Shown: piece by piece, positions 42,508-52,541 of the stretch
Layout of the letters: each line of letters starts with the position of its first letter
How positions within the stretch are numbered: the stretch's first letter is position 1
NCBI RefSeq assembly: GCF_009193295.2
Contig: NZ_CP059973.1
Location: forward strand, 2,480,001 to 2,544,000
Origin: Bacteroides luhongzhouii
GTDB taxonomy: Bacteria > Bacteroidota > Bacteroidia > Bacteroidales > Bacteroidaceae
Direction of reading: 5' to 3'
Length of the DNA stretch: 64,000 nucleotides
The notes under the pieces: model-generated
The model's database searches: none
What the model saw: only the letters and a program-made list of their open reading frames with translations
Told to the model about the DNA's origin: nothing
Made by a program: the position numbers and the translations under genes

Positions 42508-45222
42508 ATGAAAAAACTATTTCTTATCCGATTTTCAGTGGCAGTCTTCTTTTGTCTGTTGTGTGTACTTCCCGCATTAGCTGCCAATATCAAGATTAAA
42601 GGAGCTGTAAAAGACAAACTATCCAAGGAACCTTTGATAGGAGCTACGATACGTTTGCTCGGAACTCAAGCGGGAGCAGTGACCGATATGGAGGGTAATT
42701 TCGAATTGAACAGCATGGGCGTTCTGGAAGGTATGTATGATATTGAGATTAAATATGTAGGCTACAAAACAGAAGTGCGCCGTAAAGTGCGTGTGGAGAA
42801 TGGAAAACTGGTGATACTGAATTTGGAGCTGGAAACCGATGCGCAGGAACTTGCCGATGTGGTGGTTGTAGCTAAGAAGAATAGGGAAAATGAGAATATG
42901 CTGTTGCTCGAACAGCAAAAAGCAGTAATTGCCGTACAATCTGTTGGTGTCAGGGAGCTTTCCCGCAAGGGCGTTTCGGATGCAGAAGGTGCTGTGACGA
43001 AAGTTGCCGGAGTGTCTAAACAAGACGGAGTGAAAAATGTTTTTGTCCGTGGATTGGGAGACCGGTACAATGCAACTACTTTTAATGGATTTGCTCTTCC
43101 TTCCGAAGACCCGGAATATAAGAATATCTCTCTTGATTTTTTCGGTACAGACATTATTCAGTCTGTAGGTGTAAATAAAGCATTCAATGCGGGAGGCAGT
43201 AGCGATGTCGGAGGGGCAACTATTGATATCGTATCCAAAGAACTAATTGGCAGCGGTAACTTGGGATTCGGCATTTCCGGTGGTTTAAATACACAAACGG
43301 TAGCAGCCGATTTTCTGAAACAGGATGGAGTGAACTTCATGGGCTTTGCCAATCGCACCGAACCTGCCGATGAAAACTCATGGAACTTCCGAAATAAGTT
43401 AGATCCTTCCGCTCAACATTTTCAAATCAACCGGAGTTACAGTATTTCCGGAGGTAAACGATTCTATGTCGGAAAAGACAAAAATCCGCTTTCTTTCTTC
43501 CTGACCGCCGGACATACGACGGACTATCAGTATACGGATGAAATCATACGTAATACAACTACCAGTGGTACGGTCTACAAAGATATGAATGGTAAGAAGT
43601 ATGCGGAGAATATCAGTCAACTGGCACTTGCCAATGTGGATTATGATATGCAGAACCGTCATCACATCAGTTATAATTTTATGATGATTCATGCCAATAC
43701 TCAGTCGGTAGGTGATTACAATGGTAAGAACTCGATTTTTAGTGACGACTATGAAAACCTCGGATTCACCCGTCGTCAACAAACGAATGATAATATGCTG
43801 ATCGTTAACCAACTGATGACTAACTGGGGATTGAGCAAATCATTAAGTCTCGATGCAGGTGCTTCCTATAATATGGTGAAAGGGTATGAACCGGATCGTC
43901 GTATCAATAACCTGACTAAAGCGGAAGATGGCTATACGTTGCTAAGGGGTAACTCACAACAGCGCTACTTCTCAACTTTAGATGAAGACGACTTGAATGT
44001 AAAAGCAGGTTTAGTCTATCGTCTGAAAGATAATATAGAAGAGATTTCGAATGTCCGTTTCGGATATACAGGCAGGTTCGTAGATGATAACTTCAAAGCT
44101 ACGGAGTATAACCTGACTGTAGGACATGTTTCTACCATCCCTTCTTTGGATGACTTCTCGCTTGACGATTATTATAATCAGGAAAACTTTGCTTCCGACT
44201 GGTTCAAGATACAGAAGAATATAGATGAATATACCGTAAAAAAGAATATCCATTCTGCTTATGTCGAGGCTACCTACCAGTTTGCTCCCCGTTGGATTGT
44301 GAATCTGGGAATGAAATACGACAAGGTAGATATTGAAGTGGATTATAATGTGAATCGTGGAGGTTCTAAAGGGAACAATACCATTCAAAAAGATTATTTC
44401 CTGCCCAGCTTGAATCTCAAATACAATCTGAATGATAAAAACTCGCTTCGCTTGGGAGCTAGTAAAACATATACGCTTCCGCAGGCAAAGGAAATATCTC
44501 CTTATCGTTATGTCGGTGTGAACTTCAACAGTCAGGGTAACCCTAATCTGAAACCTTCGGATAATTATAACCTTGATCTGAAATGGGACTTTAATCCCAC
44601 TCCGACCGAGTTGATTTCTCTCACGGCTTTCTATAAACTTACCAAGAATCCAATATCCCGCATAGAAGTGGCAAGCGCCGGAGGTTATCTTTCTTATGAG
44701 AATATAGCGGATAAGGCAACTGTAGCCGGAGTGGAAGTGGAAATACGTAAGAATCTGTTTGTCCGTCCGGTGAGTAATGCTGCGCACGGAATGAATAAAC
44801 TCTCTTTGGGATTGAATGGCTCTTATATCTACACGAATGCAAAAATGCCTTTGGCAACGGTTACTACCGGTTCGCAACTGGAAGGAGCTGCACCGTGGAT
44901 TGTCAATTTCGACCTCTCGCATAACTTCATGAAAGGAGAACGTAGTTTTGTCAATACATTGGTACTTAATTATGTGAGTGATAAGATATATACCATTGGT
45001 ACACAGGGTTATCAGGATATGATGGAACAGGGAATCCTGACATTGGATTTTGTGTCTCAAGCCAAACTGAACAAGCATCTTTCACTTAACCTGAAAGCTC
45101 GTAACTTGTTGAATCCCTCTTATAAGTTAAGCCGCAAAGCGAACGAAAACGGAGAAAAGGTGATACTGAATGATTATAAGAAAGGAATAAATATAAGCCT
45201 GGGAGTGTCGTGTACATTCTAA
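42508..45222 (+). CDS. TonB-dependent outer-membrane receptor
   Basis: Active importer of a large or scarce ligand across the outer membrane. 904 residues. The signal peptide ends near PALAAN (residue 27). A carboxypeptidase-regulatory-like domain follows (about 28-115, ATIRLLGTQAGAVTDMEGNF). The plug domain is of the VSDAEGAVTKVAGVSKQDGV type (near 155-175), with FVRGLGDRYNATTFNG and LPSEDPEYKNISLDFF. The barrel ends in SLGVSCTF, a C-terminal Phe as expected. This is not a SusC: the plug motif differs and no SusD follows. Its partner is the next lipoprotein, 43 bases downstream. Ligand unknown. Confidence 0.93.
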   Translation: MKKLFLIRFSVAVFFCLLCVLPALAANIKIKGAVKDKLSKEPLIGATIRLLGTQAGAVTDMEGNFELNSMGVLEGMYDIEIKYVGYKTEVRRKVRVENGKLVILNLELETDAQELADVVVVAKKNRENENMLLLEQQKAVIAVQSVGVRELSRKGVSDAEGAVTKVAGVSKQDGVKNVFVRGLGDRYNATTFNGFALPSEDPEYKNISLDFFGTDIIQSVGVNKAFNAGGSSDVGGATIDIVSKELIGSGNLGFGISGGLNTQTVAADFLKQDGVNFMGFANRTEPADENSWNFRNKLDPSAQHFQINRSYSISGGKRFYVGKDKNPLSFFLTAGHTTDYQYTDEIIRNTTTSGTVYKDMNGKKYAENISQLALANVDYDMQNRHHISYNFMMIHANTQSVGDYNGKNSIFSDDYENLGFTRRQQTNDNMLIVNQLMTNWGLSKSLSLDAGASYNMVKGYEPDRRINNLTKAEDGYTLLRGNSQQRYFSTLDEDDLNVKAGLVYRLKDNIEEISNVRFGYTGRFVDDNFKATEYNLTVGHVSTIPSLDDFSLDDYYNQENFASDWFKIQKNIDEYTVKKNIHSAYVEATYQFAPRWIVNLGMKYDKVDIEVDYNVNRGGSKGNNTIQKDYFLPSLNLKYNLNDKNSLRLGASKTYTLPQAKEISPYRYVGVNFNSQGNPNLKPSDNYNLDLKWDFNPTPTELISLTAFYKLTKNPISRIEVASAGGYLSYENIADKATVAGVEVEIRKNLFVRPVSNAAHGMNKLSLGLNGSYIYTNAKMPLATVTTGSQLEGAAPWIVNFDLSHNFMKGERSFVNTLVLNYVSDKIYTIGTQGYQDMMEQGILTLDFVSQAKLNKHLSLNLKARNLLNPSYKLSRKANENGEKVILNDYKKGINISLGVSCTF

Positions 45223-45265
45223 GCCGGGTGATGAAATAAGATTATTAACTAATAATGAAAGCAAA

Positions 45266-46474
45266 ATGAAAAGATTGTTTGTGAACTTTATGACGTTTGC
45301 CGTTATGGCAACAACACTTACATTGACTGCATGTAGCAGTGATAGTGACGGAGACGGTGATGGTAACGGAGATGGTGGAAACAACGGTGGGACCGGTAGC
45401 TCTATTGTTGTGGGTGAAAATATCCTGTCCGGCACGCTGACCGGAGAACAGACACTGGAAGCTAAGGAATATATTCTGAACGGAACGGTAGTAATTGAAA
45501 ATGGAGGGCGTTTGAATATCCCTGCCGGAACAACGATTAAGGCTCGCGAAGGTTTCAGCAGTTATCTGCTGGTAGCACAAGGCGGTAAACTTTATGCTGA
45601 CGGTACAGCTGATAAACCGATTGTTTTCACAGCCAATTCAACAACTCCTACATCCGGTTATTGGGGAGGAATTATTATCAATGGTAAAGCTCCGATTTCC
45701 GGTTCGAACGCTAATAAGAGTGATATAGGTCTGACGGAAATCGACAATAACTATAAATACGGTGGTAGTGTCGATAATGACAATTCCGGTTCACTGACTT
45801 ATGTGAAAATCTGCTATGCCGGTGCCCGCTCTACTGCTGATATCGAACACAACGGATTGACACTGAATGGCGTTGGAAATGGTACCAGGATTGAGAATAT
45901 CTACATTCTTGAGAGTGCGGATGATGCCATCGAATTCTTTGGCGGTACGGTGAATGTAACCAATCTGTTGGCTGTGAACCCGGATGATGATATGTTCGAC
46001 TTCACTCAAGGATATTCCGGTAAATTGAAAAACTGCTATGGTGTTTGGGAAAGCGGTTATACCAGTACAGAAGCAGATCCACGCGGCATTGAAGCAGACG
46101 GTAACTTGGATGGCATTTATCCGGATCATTTACGCCAGTCGGACTTTACGGTTGAAAATATGACGATCGTAAATAATGCTGCAAATACAACGGATAATGT
46201 AGACCGTATGCAAGATGTGATTAAGATTCGTCGTGGAGCAAAGGCTACTATCACCAATGCCCTTGTCAAAGGTTCAGGTGGTACAATCGATTTGATTGAT
46301 ATGAGTGACAGTAAAGGTGCAGGAAATGCAGCTTCCAGCGTCAGTATCACCCACACGTTGAGTTTTAAGAATAAGCTGAACGGTATATTAAATACATTTA
46401 CCGAGCCAACTACGAATACTGGTGCAGATGTATCCCTGTTCACTTGGAGCGGATATAATTTCTCTTCCTTATAA
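45266..46474 (+). CDS. Secreted lipoprotein, probable right-handed beta-helix, TonB-receptor partner
   Basis: Function not recognised. A 402-residue lipoprotein: lipobox LTAC ends at Cys23, followed by a serine, aspartate and glycine-rich linker (SSDSDGDGDGNGDGG, about 24-38). The mature part is rich in short repeats of the kind GGRLNIPAGTTIKAREG, GGTVNVTNLLAVN and KATITNALVKGSGG, spaced like coils of a parallel beta-helix. The conserved ADDAIEFFGG and PDDDMFD are typical of a Bacteroidetes family found beside TonB-dependent receptors. It probably binds the receptor's ligand at the cell surface (inference). Confidence 0.75.
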   Translation: MKRLFVNFMTFAVMATTLTLTACSSDSDGDGDGNGDGGNNGGTGSSIVVGENILSGTLTGEQTLEAKEYILNGTVVIENGGRLNIPAGTTIKAREGFSSYLLVAQGGKLYADGTADKPIVFTANSTTPTSGYWGGIIINGKAPISGSNANKSDIGLTEIDNNYKYGGSVDNDNSGSLTYVKICYAGARSTADIEHNGLTLNGVGNGTRIENIYILESADDAIEFFGGTVNVTNLLAVNPDDDMFDFTQGYSGKLKNCYGVWESGYTSTEADPRGIEADGNLDGIYPDHLRQSDFTVENMTIVNNAANTTDNVDRMQDVIKIRRGAKATITNALVKGSGGTIDLIDMSDSKGAGNAASSVSITHTLSFKNKLNGILNTFTEPTTNTGADVSLFTWSGYNFSSL

Positions 46475-46516
46475 GCAAGATATAGAGTAGCAAAGTGTAT
46501 CTTTTTCAATTAGGAG

Positions 46517-46553
46517 ATATGGGAGAATTTGTAATAAACAGATTCTCCCATAT
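46517..46553 (+). terminator. Terminator after the receptor-lipoprotein pair
   Basis: A 13-base-pair stem, ATATGGGAGAATT with GATTCTCCCATAT (one T-G pair), then TTCTATTTATTT. Confidence 0.75.
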
Positions 46554-46629
46554 TCTATTTATTTATTTACGTAATCTTCTTTTAGCTTTTTTATTTGCTC
46601 CTTTATGGTATGAGTGATTGCCTTTTTTG

Positions 46630-46637
46630 TATATTTG
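46630..46637 (+). promoter_or_regulatory. -7 element of the histidine kinase gene
   Basis: TATATTTG, exact. It lies inside the longer reading frame beginning at 46614, which supports starting the protein at 46656. Confidence 0.5.
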
Positions 46638-46655
46638 TCGACCTATTATCTTACA

Positions 46656-49478
46656 ATGATACAAAATATGCAAACAGACAACGAACGATACAAAAAAATG
46701 GCTTCTCTTGCACAAATCGGGTGGTGGGAAGTAGATTTAACGGCAGGATATTATTTATGTTCCGATTATCTTTGTGACCTTTTGGGGTTGGATGGTAACA
46801 CTATCTCTGTTTCGGATTTTTCGAATTTGATACGTGAAGATTACCGAAAACAGATTGCCAGGGAATTCCGGGCAAATACTTCTATTCATAAGGACTTTTA
46901 CGAACAAACTTTCCCTATTCATTCAAAATATGGCGAGGTCTGGTTACATACCCGTCTGGCTTTTCGTGAGAAAGGTATAGGAGTTAATGGAGGTGATAAG
47001 TCTTTTGGAATAATCCAGCGTGTTGAGGCTCCTAAGGAAGAAGATCAAAGGGATGCATTGAGACGTGTGAATGACTTGCTTCGCCGTCAGAATTTTGTTT
47101 CACAGTCGTTGCTTCGTTTTCTCCGCGATGAAGAAGTTGATTCCTGTATAGCAGATATTTTAAAGGAAATTCTGAATCTTTATAATAGAAAAGGTCGTGT
47201 TTATATTTTTGAATATGATGAAAGTCATACTCATCATAGCTGCACTTATGAGGTTGTTTCCGAAGGAGTATCAGCAGAAAAAGAGACTCTGCAAGGCATA
47301 CCTACCAGTCAATCGAGATGGTGGAGCGAACAGATATTAGCCGGCAAACCTATTGTCCTGGATACATTGGAACAGTTGCCTGAAGAAGCAGTCGATGAGT
47401 ATCAGATACTTGCTGTCCAAGGGATTCGATCTTTGATGGTTACTCCTTTGATGGCAGGTGCCCATGTTTGGGGATATATGGGTATTGATTTAGTGAAAAA
47501 TTACCATGACTGGACTAATGAAGATTTTCAATGGTTCTCCTCATTGGGAAATATCATAAGCATTTGTATTGAGTTGCGTAAGGCTAAAGACAAGGTAGTT
47601 CGTGAACAGACTTTCCTGAATAATCTGTTTCATTTTATGCCGATGGGATATATACGTATATCCATTATCCGTGACGGGAATAATGAACCTTGTGATTATC
47701 GGGTGACGGACGCGAATGAGGTTAGTTCAACCTTCTTTGGTCATCCTTTAGAATCCTACATTGGTGCTTTGGCATCTGAAAATCATCCTGACTATCTCCA
47801 AAAAGTTGATTTCCTGAAAGAAATTTTGGGAAGTAACTCTTATAGGGAGAAAGATGAGTATTTTTCTAGAACGGAACGATATACGCATTGGGTTATTTAC
47901 TCTCCCGGAAAGGATGAAATAGTTGGTTTGTTCCTCGATTCTACGGGATCGGTGCAGGCTAACCGGGCATTGGACCGTAGCGAAAAGCTCTTTAAGAATA
48001 TCTTTGCTAATATCCCGGCAGGGGTAGAAATCTACGATAAGGACGGCTATTTGATGGATCTGAATAATAAAGATCTGGAGATATTTGGTGTGGTGAATAA
48101 ATCGGATGTGATAGGGGTTAATTTTTTTGAGAATCCGAATGTACCACAGAGCATCCGTGATCGTGTACGGAATGAAGATTTGGTAGATTTCAGGCTTAAT
48201 TATTCTTTTGAACAGACGGAAGGGTATTATGAAACAAACCGTTCTAATGTGATAGAACTATATTCGAAGGTTAGTAAGTTATATGATAATGAGGGTAACT
48301 TCAGCGGATATATTTTAATAAGCATTGATAATACAGAACGGATTGATGCAATGAATCGTATCCGTGATTTTGAGAATTTCTTCCTGATGATATCCGATTA
48401 TGCAAAAGTAGGTTATGCCAAGTTGAATCTTTTGAATCGTAAAGGGTATGCCATAAAACAATGGTATAAAAATCTAGGTGAGGAGGAAGATGCACTTTTG
48501 GATGAGGTTGTGGGTGTTTATACCAATATGCATCCTGAAGACCGTCAACGTTTCCTCGATTTTTATGATGAGGTCAGAGATGGAAAAAGAAGGCATTTTC
48601 AGGGTGAGATGCGTATCCGTCGTCCTGGAACAAAGAATGAATGGAATTGGGTGAGTAGTAATGTGATGGTCACTAACTATAAACCGGAGGAAAACGAAAT
48701 AGAAATCATCGGTATCAACTATGACATTACAGAATTGAAAGAAACCGAAGCTGAACTGATTCAGGCACGCGATAAAGCGGAGATGATGGATCGCTTGAAA
48801 AGTGCTTTCCTTGCAAATATGAGTCATGAAATCCGTACACCGCTAAATGCTATTGTTGGCTTCTCCGACTTGCTGGTGGAAACTGCAGACCTGGCAGAAC
48901 GTCAGGAGTATGTTAAGATTGTACGTGAGAATAATGATCTCTTGCTGCAACTTATTTCAGATATACTTGATTTATCAAAGATTGAAGCTGGTACGTTTGA
49001 ATTTACCAATGGGGATGTAGATGTAAACTTGTTGTGTGAGGATATTGTCCGCTCTATGCGCATGAAAGCGAAAGAGGAGGTGGAGCTGGTATTTGATGAT
49101 CATCTTCCGGTTTGTCATGTCATTAGTGACCGTAACCGTATACATCAAGTAATCTCTAACTTTGTTAATAATGCAATGAAATTTACCTCCGAAGGGAGTA
49201 TTCATGTTGGATATAAACTAAAAGAAGGAGAACTGGAGTTTTATGTCGAAGATACGGGTATTGGTATTGATAAAGAGCAGTTACCGCATATTTTTGAACG
49301 CTTCGTGAAGCTTAATTCTTTTGTACACGGCACTGGATTGGGACTCTCTATCTGTCAGAGCATAGTTGAACAATTGGGAGGATGTATTGGCGTTGACTCT
49401 GAAAAAGGAAAAGGATCACGGTTCTGGTTTACTATTCCCGGAGTAATTGTGGTGGAAGAGATGTGTTGTGCCCAGTAA
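46656..49478 (+). CDS. Multi-PAS/GAF sensor histidine kinase
   Basis: A cytoplasmic sensor kinase of about 940 residues with no signal peptide or membrane segment in the main frame. An N-terminal PAS domain (about 10-120) leads into a GAF domain (about 150-310). Two or three further PAS folds run to about 700 (including [20 protein letters not shown] near 445). HisKA has [20 protein letters not shown] with the phospho-acceptor near His724. The HATPase has NNAMKF near 837, DTGIGI near 866 and GTGLGLS near 892. There is no receiver domain and no response regulator next to it, so it is an orphan. Start 46656 or 46668. Confidence 0.9.
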   Translation: MIQNMQTDNERYKKMASLAQIGWWEVDLTAGYYLCSDYLCDLLGLDGNTISVSDFSNLIREDYRKQIAREFRANTSIHKDFYEQTFPIHSKYGEVWLHTRLAFREKGIGVNGGDKSFGIIQRVEAPKEEDQRDALRRVNDLLRRQNFVSQSLLRFLRDEEVDSCIADILKEILNLYNRKGRVYIFEYDESHTHHSCTYEVVSEGVSAEKETLQGIPTSQSRWWSEQILAGKPIVLDTLEQLPEEAVDEYQILAVQGIRSLMVTPLMAGAHVWGYMGIDLVKNYHDWTNEDFQWFSSLGNIISICIELRKAKDKVVREQTFLNNLFHFMPMGYIRISIIRDGNNEPCDYRVTDANEVSSTFFGHPLESYIGALASENHPDYLQKVDFLKEILGSNSYREKDEYFSRTERYTHWVIYSPGKDEIVGLFLDSTGSVQANRALDRSEKLFKNIFANIPAGVEIYDKDGYLMDLNNKDLEIFGVVNKSDVIGVNFFENPNVPQSIRDRVRNEDLVDFRLNYSFEQTEGYYETNRSNVIELYSKVSKLYDNEGNFSGYILISIDNTERIDAMNRIRDFENFFLMISDYAKVGYAKLNLLNRKGYAIKQWYKNLGEEEDALLDEVVGVYTNMHPEDRQRFLDFYDEVRDGKRRHFQGEMRIRRPGTKNEWNWVSSNVMVTNYKPEENEIEIIGINYDITELKETEAELIQARDKAEMMDRLKSAFLANMSHEIRTPLNAIVGFSDLLVETADLAERQEYVKIVRENNDLLLQLISDILDLSKIEAGTFEFTNGDVDVNLLCEDIVRSMRMKAKEEVELVFDDHLPVCHVISDRNRIHQVISNFVNNAMKFTSEGSIHVGYKLKEGELEFYVEDTGIGIDKEQLPHIFERFVKLNSFVHGTGLGLSICQSIVEQLGGCIGVDSEKGKGSRFWFTIPGVIVVEEMCCAQ

Positions 49479-49483
49479 AGAAA

Positions 49484-49557
49484 CTTTTATATAAAAGAAG
49501 CGGTCTTGGTTTTATGTCAGTCGACATCTAAACCAAGACCGTTTCTTTTATATAAAG
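49484..49557. terminator. Long bidirectional terminator between the kinase gene and nuoN
   Basis: A near-perfect stem of about 28 base pairs from CTTTTATATAAAAGAAGCGG onward to its complement, with one G-T pair. It serves both convergent units. Confidence 0.8.
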
Positions 49558-49566
49558 GTAGTTCGT

Positions 49567-51006
49567 TTAAATTCCGAACGACAGTTTATCAATAGACTGA
49601 TATACGATACTTGCGATACCTAGTCCGATAATACCCAGCGTGCAAAGTGCCAGTCCCCATTTTGTGCAACGGTCGCTGCGGAAAGTAGGAATCGGGTTGT
49701 CGGAAGGAGTGATATACATTGCTTTTACAATCAGCAGATAGTAATACAACGAAATCACTGTATTTACCAATGCGATGAATACCAGCAAGTGGAAACCTGC
49801 ATCGAAAGCAGCCATGAAGATAAAGAACTTAGAGAAGAATCCGGCAAATGGAGGAATACCTGCCAATGAGAACAGAGACAAGGTCATCAGGAAAGCGATT
49901 TTCGGATTTGTTTTATAAAGTCCTGCGTAATCTTCAAGCGTGAATTTCTGACTGCGTAATGCCACGATGGTAATTACGGCAAATACTCCGAGGTTGGCAG
50001 CAGCGTACACTAGTACGTAATATACCAAAGCTGTCATGCCCTGTGCTGTACCTCCGATAACGCCCAACATAATGTATCCCGCTTGCGAAATACTGGAGAA
50101 CGCCATCAAGCGTTTCAGATTTTGCTGACGGATAGCAAATATATTGGCAATAGTGATAGAAGCGATGGTTACCCAGTAAAGTACTTCCTGCCAGTCATTG
50201 ATCATTGGAGCGAATACTTTGATAAGGACAGCCAATAATACAAATGCTGCCGATCCTTTTGATATAACACTCAAATAAGCGGTAACTGCACTCGGAGCGC
50301 CTTCGTAAACGTCTGCTGTCCATAAGTGGAACGGAACCAGTGATAACTTGAATGCCATTCCTGTGAAGAAGAATACAAATGCCATGATCTGTAACGGATT
50401 TCCGTCGATATGGGCAGGGAGGTCATCGAAATAAAGAGTTCCGGCAGAACCATAGAGCATTGACAGGCCAAACAACAGCAATGCACTGGAGAAAAGAGCT
50501 GTCAGAATGTATTTGGCACCTGCTTCGGCAGAGTTATGACGGTATTTATCGAAGGCTATTAATGCTGCCATTGGAATAGAAGCTGTTTCGAGTCCGATGA
50601 AGAACATCAGGAAATGTCCGGCGGAAATCATGAGGTACATACCAAACAAGGTAGAGAGTGTAAGTACATAGAATTCTCCTTGTTTGAATGAAGTATCTTC
50701 TCGTTTCATCCACTCGTGCGCCATCAGAAAAACAATCAGTGTACCGACGTTCAGGATTGATTTAACAACTGTGTGCATCGGTACATAGTGATACATACCG
50801 CCGAAGGCATCGGCAGCAGTCCCCGGGATCAAGTTGATAGCCGTATGGATAGCCATCAGAATAACGGGCAACATTGTGTTCAGGCGTGCTTTCCCACTAT
50901 TTTTGTGTGCATCCGGACTCATGAAGAGGTCAGCTAGAAATAGCAGCAGTAAAACAGCTATGAGCGACAGCTCTTCTCGCATATATAGAAATTGTGAATA
51001 ATCCAT
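49567..51006 (-). CDS. nuoN: NADH-quinone oxidoreductase subunit N
   Basis: Proton-pumping, antiporter-like membrane subunit of complex I; last gene of the leftward nuo operon. 479 residues with about fourteen membrane segments. The typical central part ([20 protein letters not shown], about 310) and a lysine in the [20 protein letters not shown] segment (about 225-244) are present. It is 37 bases after nuoM. Confidence 0.94.
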   Translation of the reverse strand: MDYSQFLYMREELSLIAVLLLLFLADLFMSPDAHKNSGKARLNTMLPVILMAIHTAINLIPGTAADAFGGMYHYVPMHTVVKSILNVGTLIVFLMAHEWMKREDTSFKQGEFYVLTLSTLFGMYLMISAGHFLMFFIGLETASIPMAALIAFDKYRHNSAEAGAKYILTALFSSALLLFGLSMLYGSAGTLYFDDLPAHIDGNPLQIMAFVFFFTGMAFKLSLVPFHLWTADVYEGAPSAVTAYLSVISKGSAAFVLLAVLIKVFAPMINDWQEVLYWVTIASITIANIFAIRQQNLKRLMAFSSISQAGYIMLGVIGGTAQGMTALVYYVLVYAAANLGVFAVITIVALRSQKFTLEDYAGLYKTNPKIAFLMTLSLFSLAGIPPFAGFFSKFFIFMAAFDAGFHLLVFIALVNTVISLYYYLLIVKAMYITPSDNPIPTFRSDRCTKWGLALCTLGIIGLGIASIVYQSIDKLSFGI

Positions 51007-51010
51007 CTTG

Positions 51011-51047
51011 TTTATTTATGAATTAAGAATTATGATTTATGAGTTAG
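51011..51047. repeat. AT-rich short repeat between nuoM and nuoN
   Basis: Words ATTTATGAATTAAGA and ATTATGATTTATGAG, like those at 5404-5440. Confidence 0.5.
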
Positions 51048-52528
51048 GGGATTAGTTGTGAGACAACTGGTAATACGCTTTCACCAATCATGTGGCTAAC
51101 CCAGAATGGAGCCATACCTAGTCCGGCAACACAAACGATGAGGCAGATAACGGCTACACGTTCGTCCCAAGTTGCATCAGTCAGTTCGAGATGATGTTTG
51201 TTGGTGCAGGTTCCGTATAGAATCTTACCTACCAGACGCAGGATGTAGACTGCGGTAATCACAATCGAAGAACAGGCGATGATAGTCAGTACGCGGTGGA
51301 ACTGGTCGTTATTTTGGAAAGAGCCGACGAAGATGGTCATTTCGGCAATGAAACCACTTAATCCTGGCAGACCGAGGTTGGCAAGACCGGCAATCACATA
51401 ACATACACTAAGGAACGGCATGATTTTCATTAAACCGGCAAGTTCGCGAACGTCACGTGTGTGTGTACGTCCATATATCATACCGATCAGAGCAAAGAAC
51501 AAGGCTGTCATCAATCCGTGTGAAAGCATCTGAAGAATTGCTCCTGTTGCTGCTGTCTGGTTCAGCATCAGAATGGCGAAAAGAACCAGTCCGCAGTGAG
51601 ATACGGATGAATAAGCATTGATATATTTCAAGTCGGTCTGTACACAAGCGGAGAATGCACCGTAAACTACAGAGATACCTGTCAATATCAGGAATATCCA
51701 TGAAAGTTCGTTGGCTGCTTCCGGCATCAGATACATGGCGATACGGAAACATCCGTAACCTCCCAGTTTCATCAATACTCCGGCATGAAGCATAGATACG
51801 GCAGTCGGGGCGGAAGCGTGACCGTCAGGACTCCATGTGTGGAACGGGAAAAGCGCGCCCAATACACCGAAGCCGAGGAAAGTCAGCGGGAACCAAATGC
51901 ATTGCTGTGCAAAAGGTATGTTGTGCAACTGTGCAATTTCAAGAAGGTTCATGGTGGTTGCCCCCGAGCCGAAATAGATTCCGAGAATACCGATCAACAG
52001 GAAAGCGGAACCGCCCATCAACATAAGGGTCAGTTTCATCGCTGCATATTCTTTACGTCCTGATCCCCATACACCAATCAACAGGTACATCGGTATCAAC
52101 GCAATTTCGTAGAACATGAACATGGTGAACAAATCAATGGATATAAAGAATCCGAATACTCCCATAGACAACAGGGTGAACCAGAGGAAATATTCTTTCG
52201 TCAGCGGTTGCAGACGCCAGGAAGCGAATGTACCGGTGAATACGATGACAGCAGACAATAACAACATGGCTACCGAAATTCCGTCAACACCTACTGAATA
52301 AGATATGTGAAGCGGGGCATACCAAAGCGTATCTGCACGGAAAAGCATTTCTGCCGTGTTTCCGGCGCTACGCTCTCCCAGATACAGGAATGTAAGTACG
52401 ACGGAGGCAATCAGAAGTGCCGATGCGCCAGTAACCATAACCCCCCGGATGGCTTTGATTCCTCGTGCTGCCCAGAGTCCGGCCAGCATCAATAAGGGGA
52501 TAAGTACGAATATTGATAAGAAATTCAT
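51044..52528 (-). CDS. nuoM: NADH-quinone oxidoreductase subunit M
   Basis: Antiporter-like proton-pumping subunit, 494 residues, about fourteen membrane segments. Key features: FYEIALIPMYLLIGVWG (about 134-150), FPFHTWSPDGHASAPTAVSM (about 223-242, with the HxxxPDGH.xAP motif), YINAYSSVSHCGLVLFA near 309 and AGLANLGLPGLSGFIAEM near 379. It is 13 bases downstream of nuoL. Confidence 0.95.
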   Translation of the reverse strand: MNFLSIFVLIPLLMLAGLWAARGIKAIRGVMVTGASALLIASVVLTFLYLGERSAGNTAEMLFRADTLWYAPLHISYSVGVDGISVAMLLLSAVIVFTGTFASWRLQPLTKEYFLWFTLLSMGVFGFFISIDLFTMFMFYEIALIPMYLLIGVWGSGRKEYAAMKLTLMLMGGSAFLLIGILGIYFGSGATTMNLLEIAQLHNIPFAQQCIWFPLTFLGFGVLGALFPFHTWSPDGHASAPTAVSMLHAGVLMKLGGYGCFRIAMYLMPEAANELSWIFLILTGISVVYGAFSACVQTDLKYINAYSSVSHCGLVLFAILMLNQTAATGAILQMLSHGLMTALFFALIGMIYGRTHTRDVRELAGLMKIMPFLSVCYVIAGLANLGLPGLSGFIAEMTIFVGSFQNNDQFHRVLTIIACSSIVITAVYILRLVGKILYGTCTNKHHLELTDATWDERVAVICLIVCVAGLGMAPFWVSHMIGESVLPVVSQLIP

Positions 52529-52541
52529 ATCGTTCTGTGCT

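Noticed and set aside
42508..46474. SusC/SusD pair
   Set aside because: The receptor plug is not of the SusC type and the partner lipoprotein lacks the SusD helical TPR fold, showing beta-helix-like repeats instead.
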